From contig NZ_CP047211.1 of the NCBI RefSeq assembly GCF_030408795.1, positions 124,001-188,000 of the forward strand: 64,000 bases of DNA, read 5' to 3'. This DNA is from Corynebacterium hansenii. GTDB lineage: Bacteria; Actinomycetota; Actinomycetes; Mycobacteriales; Mycobacteriaceae. The translations under genes and the position numbers were made by a program. Positions 8,776 to 17,269 of the stretch are shown here, in pieces (position 1 is the first letter of the stretch; each line of letters begins with the position of its first letter). The notes beneath the pieces were generated by a model. That model was not told the origin of the DNA. It did no database searches and saw only the letters and a list, made by a program, of their open reading frames with translations.

Positions 8776-8846
8776 CCAGATGCGCCCGTTACATGCAGGT
8801 ACGCCCGTTGCAACGGGCGCATTTGCCTGGACCTGGCGCATCTGCG
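8776..8846. repeat. Palindromic (REP-like) element, copy C
   Basis: Second copy in the same orientation as copy B, about 142 bp further on, with only a few base differences. The rest of the gap from 8398 to 8959 holds no gene or promoter that I can support. Confidence 0.8.
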
Positions 8847-8959
8847 GAAGGGGGGTGGGCGGAGCGGTGTGGCGGAGGTGGGGGCGAGGCGGAACGGAAC
8901 CGGGGAGGCGCAGGGCAGGGCGGCGCGGCACCGCCGGAGCTGCCCGGCCCGCGCTGCCG

Positions 8960-9907
8960 CTACACCTCCAGCACTCGCGCGGCGGTGGCCTCGTCGATCA
9001 CCACGTGCGTGGCCATGCCCGTCCGCAGCGCCGTCTCGATCGCCGCGGCCTTGTCGGATCCTCCGGCGACCAGCACCCGCGTCGGCACGCGCCGCAGATC
9101 CGCCAGGGTGATGCCGACGGTGCGGGCATCCACCTCGGGCAACGCGACCCCGCCGTCGGCGCGGTAGAACCTGGAGCACACGTCTCCGACGGCGCGCTCG
9201 ATCAGGCGCTCGCGTTCGTCGTCGGAAAGCTGCCCCAGGTTCAGGGCCAGCGAATCCCTCGCGATGTCGCCGACGGTGAACACCGCGATGTCCACTTCCC
9301 GCCCCAGCTGCAGGATGTGGGCGATGTGCCGGTCCTGCTCGACGATGCGCTTGGTTTCCACGGAGTCGAAGATCACGGGCAGCGGCAGGGTCCGCGCGAA
9401 CGCCCCGAACGCGGTGCAGAAACCGCCGATGGTGCGGATGTCGTTGGTGGACTTGTCGGAGTGGCTCATCCCGCCCTTGAGCTGGATGATCTCGACGCCC
9501 TGGACGTCCTTGCGCTTCAGCTGGCGCGACACGGCGAACATGGTGCGCCCCCAGGACACGCCGAGCATGGTGCCGTCGCCGACGAGTTCGTCCAGGAGTT
9601 CGGCGCCGATCCGGCCGAGTTCGCGCAGCAGCACGTCGGATCCGGGCCGCGCGGGCTGGGCCAGGCGGACGTCGGCGAGGCCGTATTTTTCGCGCAGGCG
9701 CCCGCCGGCTTCGGATGCTTCTTCGCGGGGGTCGTGGATGGTGATGGTGACGTAGCCGCGTTCGCGGCCGAGCGTCAGCAGCTTCGACACGGTCGGCCGC
9801 GACACCCCGAGTTCCTTGGCCACGTTGGATTGCGTGAGGCCTTCGCCGTAGTACAGCTTGACCGCCGCCAGTGCCTGCACGTCGCGGGCGTCCACGGGTC
9901 CTCCCAT
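8960..9907 (-). CDS. deoR: SorC/DeoR-type sugar-binding transcriptional regulator
   Basis: Predicted 315 aa. Residues ~10-55 form a helix-turn-helix (YYGEGLTQSNVAKELGVSRPTVSKLL). The remainder is the SorC effector-binding domain, with GVSWGRT, the DIRTIGGF region and the sugar-phosphate loop VAGGSDKAAAIETAL. In this family a phosphosugar, such as deoxyribose-5-phosphate for Bacillus DeoR, releases the repressor. Its nearest metabolic neighbours are the deo/cdd/nupC genes, whose promoter carries the same AGAACA half-site as this gene's own promoter, so a nucleoside-catabolism regulator is the best reading. The symbol rests on that inference. The leader is about 85 nt. Confidence 0.85.
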   Translation of the reverse strand: MGGPVDARDVQALAAVKLYYGEGLTQSNVAKELGVSRPTVSKLLTLGRERGYVTITIHDPREEASEAGGRLREKYGLADVRLAQPARPGSDVLLRELGRIGAELLDELVGDGTMLGVSWGRTMFAVSRQLKRKDVQGVEIIQLKGGMSHSDKSTNDIRTIGGFCTAFGAFARTLPLPVIFDSVETKRIVEQDRHIAHILQLGREVDIAVFTVGDIARDSLALNLGQLSDDERERLIERAVGDVCSRFYRADGGVALPEVDARTVGITLADLRRVPTRVLVAGGSDKAAAIETALRTGMATHVVIDEATAARVLEV

Positions 9908-9985
9908 CGGCCGGCCCGGGCGGTGTCGCGGGTGTGCGGTTGGGGGGTCGTCTTGCTTTGCGACGGCCCGGTGCCCGAGTCGGCA

Positions 9986-10005
9986 TGTTCTTCAGAACAA
10001 TTGTA
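9986..10005 (-). promoter_or_regulatory. Promoter -10 and autoregulatory operator of the SorC/DeoR gene
   Basis: TGTTCT-TC-AGAACA (9986-9999) is a near-perfect palindrome. Directly beside it, read on the minus strand, is a TACAAT -10 hexamer (10000-10005). The operator would cover the transcription start, a classical self-repression layout. Confidence 0.65.
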
Positions 10006-10139
10006 AACCCTCGGGTGGGAGGTTCGGAAAACGCCCGTTACGTGGGCGATGGTGGACGGTGGAGAACGAACGTTCGCCACTGCGTTCCGATAGCAGAGGT
10101 GAAGGGGATCCGGCATCGCCCAACCCCCGCTGCGGGGGC

Positions 10140-10218
10140 GACGCCGGACCTCGCGGGAACGGTGTCGGCACCCGGCAAAGCGGTCACGCCGGGCCTCGCG
10201 GGGACGGTGTCGGCACCG
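10140..10218. repeat. Two tandem ~32-bp units
   Basis: ACGCCGGACCTCGCGGGAAC... and ACGCCGGGCCTCGCGGGGAC..., each running on to GGTGTCGGCACC, are about 45 bp apart in the gap between the regulator promoter and pepO. No gene is visible in 10006-10273. Confidence 0.6.
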
Positions 10219-10273
10219 TGCGATGGGGCCCCCTCGGGCACCACCGCCGACGCCGCCCCGGGCCCCGCGGCGA

Positions 10274-12304
10274 CTACCAGATGGTCACGCGATCGGCCGG
10301 GTCGCGCCACATCCCGTCGCCGGGCCGGACGTCGAATGCGGCGTGGAACTCGTCGATGTCGGCGGCGATGACGTTGCAGCGGAACTCCGCGGGGGAGTGC
10401 GGGTCGATGGCGAGGTACTGGCGGCTCATCTCGGGACGGATGGCGGTGCGCCACACCAGCGCCCACGACAGGAACAGCCCGCGGTAGGCGGCCGGGTCCT
10501 TCTCCACGGACGTTTCGCGCCCCTGGTCGGCGAGCCAGCGGCGGTAGGCCACGACGGCGATGCCCAGGCCGCCGAGGTCGCCGATGTTCTCGCCGAGGGT
10601 GAACTTTCCGTTGACTCCGACCTCGGTCTCGCCGCGTTCGCGCAGGCCGGAGGGCACGAGGCCGTCGAACTGCTCCACGAGCTTGCCGGTCAGCCCCTCG
10701 AATGCGGCGCGGTCGGCGTCGGTCCACCACTGGTTGAGGTTGCCGTGGCCGTCGTATTGCGAGCCCTGGTCGTCGAAGCCGTGGCCGATCTCGTGGCCGA
10801 TGACCGCGCCGATTGCGCCGAAGTTCGCGGCGGCGTCGGCGTCGGGGTCGAAGAACGGCGGCTGCAGGATCGCCGCGGGGAACGTGATGTCGTTGACCAC
10901 GGGGTTGTAGAACGCGTTGACCGTCTGCGGGGTGGCGAACCACTCGTCGCGGTCGGCGGGCTTGCCCAGTTTCGCCACTTCGTAGTCGTGGCCGAAGGCG
11001 GATGCGCGGCGGACGTCGTCAAGCAGGGCGCCGGTCAGCTCGAGGCCCTCGTAGCTGCGCCACTTGTCGGGGTAGCCGATCTTCGCCTTGAACTGGCCGA
11101 GCTTCTCCAGCGCGCGTTCGCGGGTGGCGGGCGTCATCCACGGCAGGTCGGTGATGCGCTCGCGGTAGGCCTCGATGAGGTAGTCGACCAGCTCGAGCAT
11201 CCGCTCCTTGTGCTCCGGCGGGAAATGGCGGGCGACGTACTCCTTGCCCACCTCCTGGCCCAGCGCCCCCTCGACCAGGCCGACGCCGCGCTTCCAGCGG
11301 GCGCGCAGCTCCTCGGCGCCGGACAGGGTCTTGCCGTGGAACTCGAAGTTCTGCTCCACGAACGCCGCCCCCAGGTACGGCGCACGCGCCTTGAGCACGC
11401 GCCACAGGGCCCACAGCCGCAGGTCCTCCAGGTCGGCGTCGCGCCACAGGCCCGCCAGGTGCTCCAGGTAGGACGGCTGCATGACGACGATCCTGTCCAC
11501 GCCCTTCGCGCCCTCGCCGCCGGTTTCGGCGCCGACGCCCATCTGCGCGAACCATCGCGCCCAGGGGAAACCGGCGGGCAGGTCGGTCATGTCGGTGAGG
11601 TTGTAGGTGCGCACGGCGTCGCGGCTGGCGACGACGTCCCAGTGGCCTTCGGCGAGCTTCGTCTCGAAGTCGACGATGCGGCGGGCGGCGTCGGGCAGGT
11701 CGTGCAGGGGGAAGGAATCAAGGCCGTCGAAGCCCTCGAAATCGCCGGCGGAGACGGTGGAGTCCTCCAGCAGCTGCAGCATCGCCTCGACGTGCGCGTG
11801 GTACGCGGCGAGGGTTTCTGCGTGGGACTCTTCCCGGTAATAGGCCTCGTCCGGCAGGCCGAGCCCCGACTGGATGAGGTAGAGCATCGCCTCGTCCGAC
11901 GTCGAGTCCTTCTCCACCCAGAACGCCGCCGGGCCGGTCACGCCGAGCCGGTCGAGGCGGCCGAGCGCCTCGGCGAGATCGTCGCGGTCGTCGACGTCGA
12001 GTTCGGCGATGTCGGGCGACAGGGCGTCGATGCCGGCGGCCTCGATCGCGGCCTCGTCCATGAAGCCGCCGTAGAGTGCGCCGATGCGCGAATCCGCCGG
12101 CGCGTCCTCGACGATCGCGCGGACGGCTTCCTCGGATTCCTCGCGCAACTTGTGGAACGCGCCATCGACGGCGCGGTCGGCGGGGATGACGTGCGAGTCG
12201 ATCCATTCGCCGTTGACGTGGCGGTACAGGTCGTCGGCGGGGGAGGGCACGGTGGTCGTCGCGGTGGTCGCGGTGGTGGCGTCGGTCGCGTTCTCGTCTG
12301 TCAT
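10274..12304 (-). CDS. pepO: M13-family zinc metallopeptidase (neprilysin/PepO/Zmp1-like)
   Basis: Predicted 676 aa. Zinc ligands are H504 and H508 in VIGHEIGHGFDD, with catalytic E505, and E572 in GENIGDLGG; substrate-binding NAFYNP lies about 40 residues before the zinc helix. The N-terminal ~20 residues are Thr/Ala-rich without a signal peptide or membrane anchor, as in mycobacterial Zmp1, so it is cytosolic or non-classically exported. It probably trims oligopeptides. The start is set by TACACT (12312-12317, minus strand) ending 7 nt before the ATG, which implies a leaderless mRNA. It diverges from the 12427 gene. Confidence 0.93.
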   Translation of the reverse strand: MTDENATDATTATTATTTVPSPADDLYRHVNGEWIDSHVIPADRAVDGAFHKLREESEEAVRAIVEDAPADSRIGALYGGFMDEAAIEAAGIDALSPDIAELDVDDRDDLAEALGRLDRLGVTGPAAFWVEKDSTSDEAMLYLIQSGLGLPDEAYYREESHAETLAAYHAHVEAMLQLLEDSTVSAGDFEGFDGLDSFPLHDLPDAARRIVDFETKLAEGHWDVVASRDAVRTYNLTDMTDLPAGFPWARWFAQMGVGAETGGEGAKGVDRIVVMQPSYLEHLAGLWRDADLEDLRLWALWRVLKARAPYLGAAFVEQNFEFHGKTLSGAEELRARWKRGVGLVEGALGQEVGKEYVARHFPPEHKERMLELVDYLIEAYRERITDLPWMTPATRERALEKLGQFKAKIGYPDKWRSYEGLELTGALLDDVRRASAFGHDYEVAKLGKPADRDEWFATPQTVNAFYNPVVNDITFPAAILQPPFFDPDADAAANFGAIGAVIGHEIGHGFDDQGSQYDGHGNLNQWWTDADRAAFEGLTGKLVEQFDGLVPSGLRERGETEVGVNGKFTLGENIGDLGGLGIAVVAYRRWLADQGRETSVEKDPAAYRGLFLSWALVWRTAIRPEMSRQYLAIDPHSPAEFRCNVIAADIDEFHAAFDVRPGDGMWRDPADRVTIW

Positions 12305-12426
12305 GCGGCCCAGTGTAGGGACGGCCCCGGATTCGGTGTTCGAACGCCCGCGGATCGGGAAAACCGGTGCTCGAGCGGCCCACGATCACACGCGGCGCCT
12401 CCACCGTTGCGTGGCATCATGTGCCC

Positions 12427-13173
12427 ATGAACCAGAATCGGCACAGCCCCGCGCCGGGCGAACGTGGCGCACCCGGCACTCCGGGGACGCCGCCGCCATC
12501 GATGGGCGCATTCCACCCGTCATCCACGGGCCGCAAGGTCGCTTTGGTCTGCGCGATCGGGCTCGCCGCGACGGTGGCGCCGATCGCCGTCGCGGCGGGG
12601 CTGTCGTCGGCGAAGGGGGAGGGGGCGAAGGTTCTCGAGACCGTCCGCACCGTCACCCTCGGCGGCGCCCCCGCGTCCTTCACCGCCGCCTTCGACCTCC
12701 CCGACGGCGCCCCCGACTGCACCCGCGAAGTCTCCCTGACCATCGGGGCGCAGCAGTTCACGTGCGGAGGCGTGACCATCGAGACGCGGTCCGCGGACGA
12801 TGTCGAGGATCTGCCGCGCTACGGCGTCCGCGCCATCCGCGCCAAGCTCCTCGCCGACGCGCCCGCCCCGGACATGCGCCCCGCCGTCGCTTCGCGCGCC
12901 CCCGGCATGATCGCGTGGACGGGCTCGCCCGTGGAGGACAAGGGCGGCGTCATGCGCGGGATCATCGTGCTTGGCGACGATGGCCGCACCAACGAAAAGG
13001 CCAACGAAAAGGCCGGCGAAAAAGATGCCGCCGAGGACGAAAAGGACGACGCGAAGGGCGCCAAGGCCCTCGTCGCCATCGTCTCGGGCGACGCGGCGGC
13101 GGTCGAGCAGGCCATGACGGCGATTCTCGCGGACGTCCGCCCCGCCGAAACAACCCGAGGAGGGGGACGATGA
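12427..13173 (+). CDS. Membrane-anchored protein of unknown function
   Basis: Predicted 248 aa. The cytoplasmic Pro/Gly-rich N-terminus (~1-35) leads into one hydrophobic segment (~38-60, VALVCAIGLAATVAPIAVAAG), then an extracytoplasmic region with two cysteines (CTREV, FTCGG) that could form a disulfide. A Lys/Glu/Asp-rich stretch with repeated NEK/GEK triplets lies near residues 185-210. No family recognised. Its TGA overlaps the ATG of the PrsW-like gene (ATGA), so the two are translationally coupled and probably work together. CATCAT ends 6 nt before the ATG and may be a leaderless promoter. Confidence 0.7.
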   Translation: MNQNRHSPAPGERGAPGTPGTPPPSMGAFHPSSTGRKVALVCAIGLAATVAPIAVAAGLSSAKGEGAKVLETVRTVTLGGAPASFTAAFDLPDGAPDCTREVSLTIGAQQFTCGGVTIETRSADDVEDLPRYGVRAIRAKLLADAPAPDMRPAVASRAPGMIAWTGSPVEDKGGVMRGIIVLGDDGRTNEKANEKAGEKDAAEDEKDDAKGAKALVAIVSGDAAAVEQAMTAILADVRPAETTRGGGR

Positions 13174-14117
13174 CCTCGCCGCACAACTCCTGGGAGGGCG
13201 GCGGCTCGCACGGTTCCGCCGCGCCCGGACCCTACGCACCCGCGCCCGCCGCACCCGCCCCCGCCGCGAACCGCGACCGCGGGGTCGCGTGGGCTTTCCT
13301 GGTGCTCGTGCCCGTCATCGCCGCGGGGCTGGCGCTCAACGCGGTCACGCTCTTCGTGTTCGGCCGCGTCACGCCGATGTCGCTGGTCTTCGGCGCGCTG
13401 GTGTCGGTGGCGGCGATCGGCCTGGTCTGGTGGCTGATGTCTCGAAGCATCCTTTGGCGCCCGGCCGGCGGGTGGCCGCTGCTGGCGCTGGCGTGGGGAG
13501 CGCTGGCGTCGTTCGTGTTCGTCATCGCCGCCGGCGGCGCCATGACCACCATCTCCACGGCCATCGGGTGGGAGGCCGCGTCGATGTCGCTGGCCGGCGC
13601 GTGGCCGGAGGAGGTCGGCAAAGCGCTGGGCGTCGCCCTGATCCTGCTGGCCCTGCCGCGCCTGTGGCACCGCCCGTGGGATGGGCTGCTGGTGGGCATT
13701 TTCGTGGGCCTCGGGTTCGAGCTCATCGAAACGGTCCAGTACGGTGCCGCCGGCGCGCTGGAAAACGCCAACTCGGACGTCGGCGGCCTGCTGTTCATGT
13801 GGTTCGTCCGCTCCGTCGCGGGCCCCGGGCTGCACGCGTTCTTCTCGGGCGTCGCGGGCTTCGGCGTGGGGCTCGCGTTGCTGCATCCCCGCTTGACGAC
13901 GCCCATGCGCGTCCTCGTCGGCCTGGGCGGTCCGGCTGCGGCGTTCGTCATGCATTTCCTGTGGAACTACGCCTGGCCGTCCGGGTGGGGCGCGTGGCCC
14001 TTCGTCGTGATGTGGCCGCTGTGGTTGGCCGTGGTGGTCGTGTGCTGGCGGGCGGCGAAGCGGATGGCGCGCCGCTCCGTCGAGGATGACCGGATGGGGG
14101 AGGCGCCGGCGTCGTAA
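13170..14117 (+). CDS. prsW: PrsW-family intramembrane metalloprotease
   Basis: Predicted 315 aa with about eight membrane helices after a Pro/Ala-rich cytoplasmic N-terminus (~1-35). PrsW motifs are all present: E147-E148-V-G-K151 in WPEEVGK, FELIE around 183-187, H222 in GPGLHAFFSG and H262 in MHFLWNY. These are the glutamates and histidines thought to form the metal site. In Bacillus PrsW starts cleavage of an anti-sigma factor; here the overlapping upstream membrane protein is an obvious candidate substrate or partner, which is inference. GAGGGGGACG precedes the ATG. Confidence 0.88.
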   Translation: MTSPHNSWEGGGSHGSAAPGPYAPAPAAPAPAANRDRGVAWAFLVLVPVIAAGLALNAVTLFVFGRVTPMSLVFGALVSVAAIGLVWWLMSRSILWRPAGGWPLLALAWGALASFVFVIAAGGAMTTISTAIGWEAASMSLAGAWPEEVGKALGVALILLALPRLWHRPWDGLLVGIFVGLGFELIETVQYGAAGALENANSDVGGLLFMWFVRSVAGPGLHAFFSGVAGFGVGLALLHPRLTTPMRVLVGLGGPAAAFVMHFLWNYAWPSGWGAWPFVVMWPLWLAVVVVCWRAAKRMARRSVEDDRMGEAPAS

Positions 14118-14230
14118 AGCGGAAGGGGAGCGCATCAACCGCAGGTGGCATACCCGGCGGGGCATGTTACTGGTGTGACTAAAGTGAATCGTGTGGCGCA
14201 AGGGTTGAAAGTGACCTATAGTTGCGAATC

Positions 14231-15835
14231 ATGAAACTCCGCACCGTGACCTTCCCCAAGTCCCGGCGGGAATCCCGGCGGCGGCCGGGGATTCGCCGCG
14301 GCCGCGCGGGCGCGCTCGTCGCCCTCGCCGCCGCTCTGCCCCTGGCGTTCGGCCTCGCGTCGCCCGCGCCCGCCGAAGCCTTCACCGCCAACTCGCCGAC
14401 CGGCATCGACGTCTCCAAGTGGCAGCGCCCCGGCGGCGTGAAGCTCGACTGGAAGAAGGTCGCGGCCGCGGGCGAGAAGTTCGCCTTCATCAAGGCCACC
14501 GACGGCAAGGACGGCCTGAGCCCCTTCTTCGCCGAGGACTCCAAGGCCGCCCACGAGGCCGGCCTGATCATCGGCAGCTACCACAAGGCCCACCCCGACC
14601 GCGACGCCATCGTGCAGGCCGACGCCTACGCCGCCGCCCTCAAGCAGCAGCCCTCCGGCGCGCGCACCCTGCCGCCCGTCCTCGACCTGGAACTCGACGC
14701 CGGCATGACCCCGGCCGCGCTGGAGAAGTGGGCGTCCGCCTTCCTCAAGCGCGTCGAGCTGCAGACCGGCCAGACGCCGATGATCTACACCTACCGCTGG
14801 TTCTGGGTCTCCAAGATGGCCGACACCAAGGGCCTGAACGGCTACCCGCTGTGGCTGGCGGCCTACCAGGACCAGCCGCCGACGGACATCCCCGGCGGCT
14901 GGGACAAGGCGACGTTCTGGCAGCGCTCCAGCACCGGCTCCATCCCGGGCATCCCGACCCCCGTGGACCTGAACACCTACAACGGCTCGATGTCCCAGCT
15001 GGAGGGCCTGTCGCGCGGCGACGCCGCCGGCAAGAAGAAGGACGACGGCAAGACCGGCGCCGAGGTCGCCGGCGCGGACCGGGCCAAGGCCGAGGACGAC
15101 ACCGGCGTCGGCCCCGACGCGGTGTCCCCGCCGTCGGGCCGCGCCGCGCCGGGCGCCGGCAGCCTGGACACCGGCTCCGCCAAGGGCGACGGCGCCAAGA
15201 CGGGTGACGACAAGACCGGTGATGCCACGACCGGCGACTCGAAGAAGGATGAGTCCGGCACGGGCGCGACGGGAGAGACCGGTAAGTCGGGCAACGACGG
15301 CGCGACCACCGGTGACGATGCGACCGGCGGCACGATCGGCGGCCAGAACGGCGACGGCACCATCGGCGGCGACGGGACCACCGCGCCCGATTCGCCGCTG
15401 GCCACGTCCGAGCTGATCGACGCCATCATCGACGCGATCAAGAGCGGTTCCGACGGCGCCGACTTCAGCGACAGCATCGCAGCGGTCCGCGAGGCCGCCG
15501 AAGCCGCGGGCCTGGACAAGGACCAGATCGACACGCTCATCGCTTTCCTGGAGCAGGCCATCAACTCGGGCAACGTCCCGGAGGGCCAGCTCGAGGAGAT
15601 CGGCAAGACCGCGCCGCCCGCCGACGAGACCGGCGATGCGACCACCGGCGGCACGGGCAACAAGACCGGCGATGCCAACGGTGACAAGGCCGGCGACAAG
15701 GCGGCCACCGGCGGCACCGGCAAGTCCGAGCGCGGCGCCGATGGCGGCAAGAAGTCGCCCGCCAAGCCGAGCGACGTCCGGCTGTTCGCCACGTACTCCG
15801 ACGTGGTGGCGCTGCTGGCGGGCGCGTCCCGCTAG
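14231..15835 (+). CDS. Secreted GH25 lysozyme (1,4-beta-N-acetylmuramidase) with TGD-rich tail
   Basis: Predicted 534 aa. A twin-Arg-rich, hydrophobic signal peptide ends at about residue 50 (SPAPAEA). The GH25 domain spans ~55-262: TGIDVSKWQ with D60, FAFIKATDG, and the catalytic acid pair region D152/E154 in LDLELD, ending with DLNTYNGS. Residues ~265-390 are a low-complexity Gly/Thr/Asp/Lys linker full of TGD repeats. A short helical acidic segment (~395-460) and another TGD linker follow; no LPXTG or choline repeats are seen. It would cleave peptidoglycan outside the membrane. TATAGT (14217-14222) ends 8 nt before the ATG, again leaderless. Confidence 0.92.
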   Translation: MKLRTVTFPKSRRESRRRPGIRRGRAGALVALAAALPLAFGLASPAPAEAFTANSPTGIDVSKWQRPGGVKLDWKKVAAAGEKFAFIKATDGKDGLSPFFAEDSKAAHEAGLIIGSYHKAHPDRDAIVQADAYAAALKQQPSGARTLPPVLDLELDAGMTPAALEKWASAFLKRVELQTGQTPMIYTYRWFWVSKMADTKGLNGYPLWLAAYQDQPPTDIPGGWDKATFWQRSSTGSIPGIPTPVDLNTYNGSMSQLEGLSRGDAAGKKKDDGKTGAEVAGADRAKAEDDTGVGPDAVSPPSGRAAPGAGSLDTGSAKGDGAKTGDDKTGDATTGDSKKDESGTGATGETGKSGNDGATTGDDATGGTIGGQNGDGTIGGDGTTAPDSPLATSELIDAIIDAIKSGSDGADFSDSIAAVREAAEAAGLDKDQIDTLIAFLEQAINSGNVPEGQLEEIGKTAPPADETGDATTGGTGNKTGDANGDKAGDKAATGGTGKSERGADGGKKSPAKPSDVRLFATYSDVVALLAGASR

Positions 15836-15937
15836 GCGAACGGCGCGCCGGCGGTGCGGCCGGCGCGGGCTGCTTCACGACGGCCCGCGTCCCCGCCACC
15901 GCCGCACGAAAACCGAGACACCGCACGACATCGGGAC

Positions 15938-16012
15938 CCTGGGGAAGGGGCCCCGGTCACGCGCGGCCACATGCTTCCGGCGCGTCGCCGGGGTCCTGGG
16001 GAAGGGGCCCCG
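15938..16012. repeat. Two copies of an 18-bp sequence with a hairpin-prone core
   Basis: CCTGGGGAAGGGGCCCCG occurs at 15938-15955 and 15995-16012, 57 bp apart, between the convergent lysozyme and Nudix-LOG genes. It may contribute to termination, but no T-tract follows closely except GGTTTTT near 16022. Confidence 0.6.
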
Positions 16013-16033
16013 ACGGCGCCCCGGTTTTTCGTC

Positions 16034-17065
16034 TCACGCCCACTTCGTCCCCGGCGCGCGCCACGAGCACAGCGCCGGCAGGAGGTCCGCCGGGTCCTCC
16101 ACGACGATCAGGGAATCCAGGTGCTTGCGGTGGATCAGGCCGCCGTCGGCAAGCGATTCGATGAGCGACACCAGCGGCCGCCAGAACCCGCCGGGCCCGA
16201 CCAGCGCGACGGGCTGCTGGTGGATGCCGATGTGCTGGCGCGTCCACACCTCGAAGAATTCCTCCAGCGTGCCGGCGCCGCCGGGCAGCGCCACGAATGC
16301 GTCGCCGAGGGCGTACATGCGGTCCTTGCGCTGCGCCATCGTCTCGACGGTCTCCAGGTGCGTCAGCCCGCGGTCGGCGATTTCGCGGTCGCGGAGCAGC
16401 GTCGGGATCACGCCCGTGACCTGCCCGCCCTCGGCGAGCACGGCATCGGCGGCGGCGCCCATCAGCCCGATCGACGCGCCGCCGTAGACCATCTCCACGC
16501 GCTCGCGGCCAAGCGCCCGCCCCAGCTCCTCGGCGGCGGCCAACCACGCCGGATCGTTGCCCGTCGACGACCCCGCGAAGACCGTCACGGCCGAGATCAC
16601 GCGGGCGGGCGCATCGTCGCGCAGCCGGGGCAGCGTGTGGTTGGCCAGCATCGGCGCGAGCCGCCCGGTGGGCACATGCGGGTCCACCCAACGGATTTCG
16701 GCGATCTCCGCGCGCGGCGACACCTCCGGCGCAGGGCCCAGGTACCGCTGATGATGCCCCACCACCACGTGCCCCGGCTCGTTCGCCGCGGCATCGGCCA
16801 CGACTCCCCAGTCCGCGAGCTTGCCCGGGTCGAGCTCCGCGCCGAGCTCCTCGCGGAACTCCCGGATCACGGTTTCCGCGGGTGCTTCACGACGCCCGCG
16901 CCCATCCGGCCCGGCCACCTCCTCCGGCTTGCCGCCGGGGAGCATGAAGCGGTCGGTTCCGTTCTTGCGGACCGTCAGCACCCGGCCACGATCGTCGGTG
17001 ACCACCACCGCCGCCACGAGGATGGGCGGGTGGCCGTCATGTCCGGTGTCGTCGAAGTTGCTCAC
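16034..17065 (-). CDS. Nudix hydrolase - LOG-family (TIGR00730) fusion protein
   Basis: Predicted 343 aa with two domains. Residues ~10-150 are Nudix: ILVAAVVVTDDRGRVL, FMLPGGKPEE, then IREFREELG after an unusual insert (VAGPDGRGRRE) that separates GG from the catalytic helix. Residues ~165-343 are a Rossmann-like LOG protein, with YGGASIGLMG, MAQRKDRM and the phosphoribohydrolase motif PGGAGTLEEFFE. LOG proteins release bases from nucleoside 5'-monophosphates; Nudix enzymes cleave nucleoside diphosphate derivatives. The fusion therefore suggests clean-up of modified nucleotides, by inference. A GTG start at 17065 is chosen because homology begins there and GACAAT ends 6 nt upstream. Confidence 0.88.
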   Translation of the reverse strand: MSNFDDTGHDGHPPILVAAVVVTDDRGRVLTVRKNGTDRFMLPGGKPEEVAGPDGRGRREAPAETVIREFREELGAELDPGKLADWGVVADAAANEPGHVVVGHHQRYLGPAPEVSPRAEIAEIRWVDPHVPTGRLAPMLANHTLPRLRDDAPARVISAVTVFAGSSTGNDPAWLAAAEELGRALGRERVEMVYGGASIGLMGAAADAVLAEGGQVTGVIPTLLRDREIADRGLTHLETVETMAQRKDRMYALGDAFVALPGGAGTLEEFFEVWTRQHIGIHQQPVALVGPGGFWRPLVSLIESLADGGLIHRKHLDSLIVVEDPADLLPALCSWRAPGTKWA

Positions 17066-17173
17066 CGCACCATTGTCCGCGAAACGGGCGGGGCGCGCGA
17101 AATGGCAGGGGGCGTGTAAGGGAGGGTGCGTGGAGGGCTGGAGCAGGCGGAACGGCCGGGCCCGGAAACGCCG

Positions 17174-17213
17174 GAACCCGGGCGCCCCTCCGCGAAGAGG
17201 GGCGCCCGGGTTC
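17174..17213 (-). terminator. Strong hairpin downstream of emb
   Basis: A perfect 17-bp stem, GAACCCGGGCGCCCCTC and its complement, around a 6-nt loop. It lies 57 bp beyond the emb stop codon and before the Nudix-LOG gene. It has no clear T-tract but is the obvious transcription end. Confidence 0.7.
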
Positions 17214-17269
17214 ATCGGCCGGGCCACGGGGACGTGGGCGTCGTCAAGCGAAGCCCCCGCCCGGGAGGA

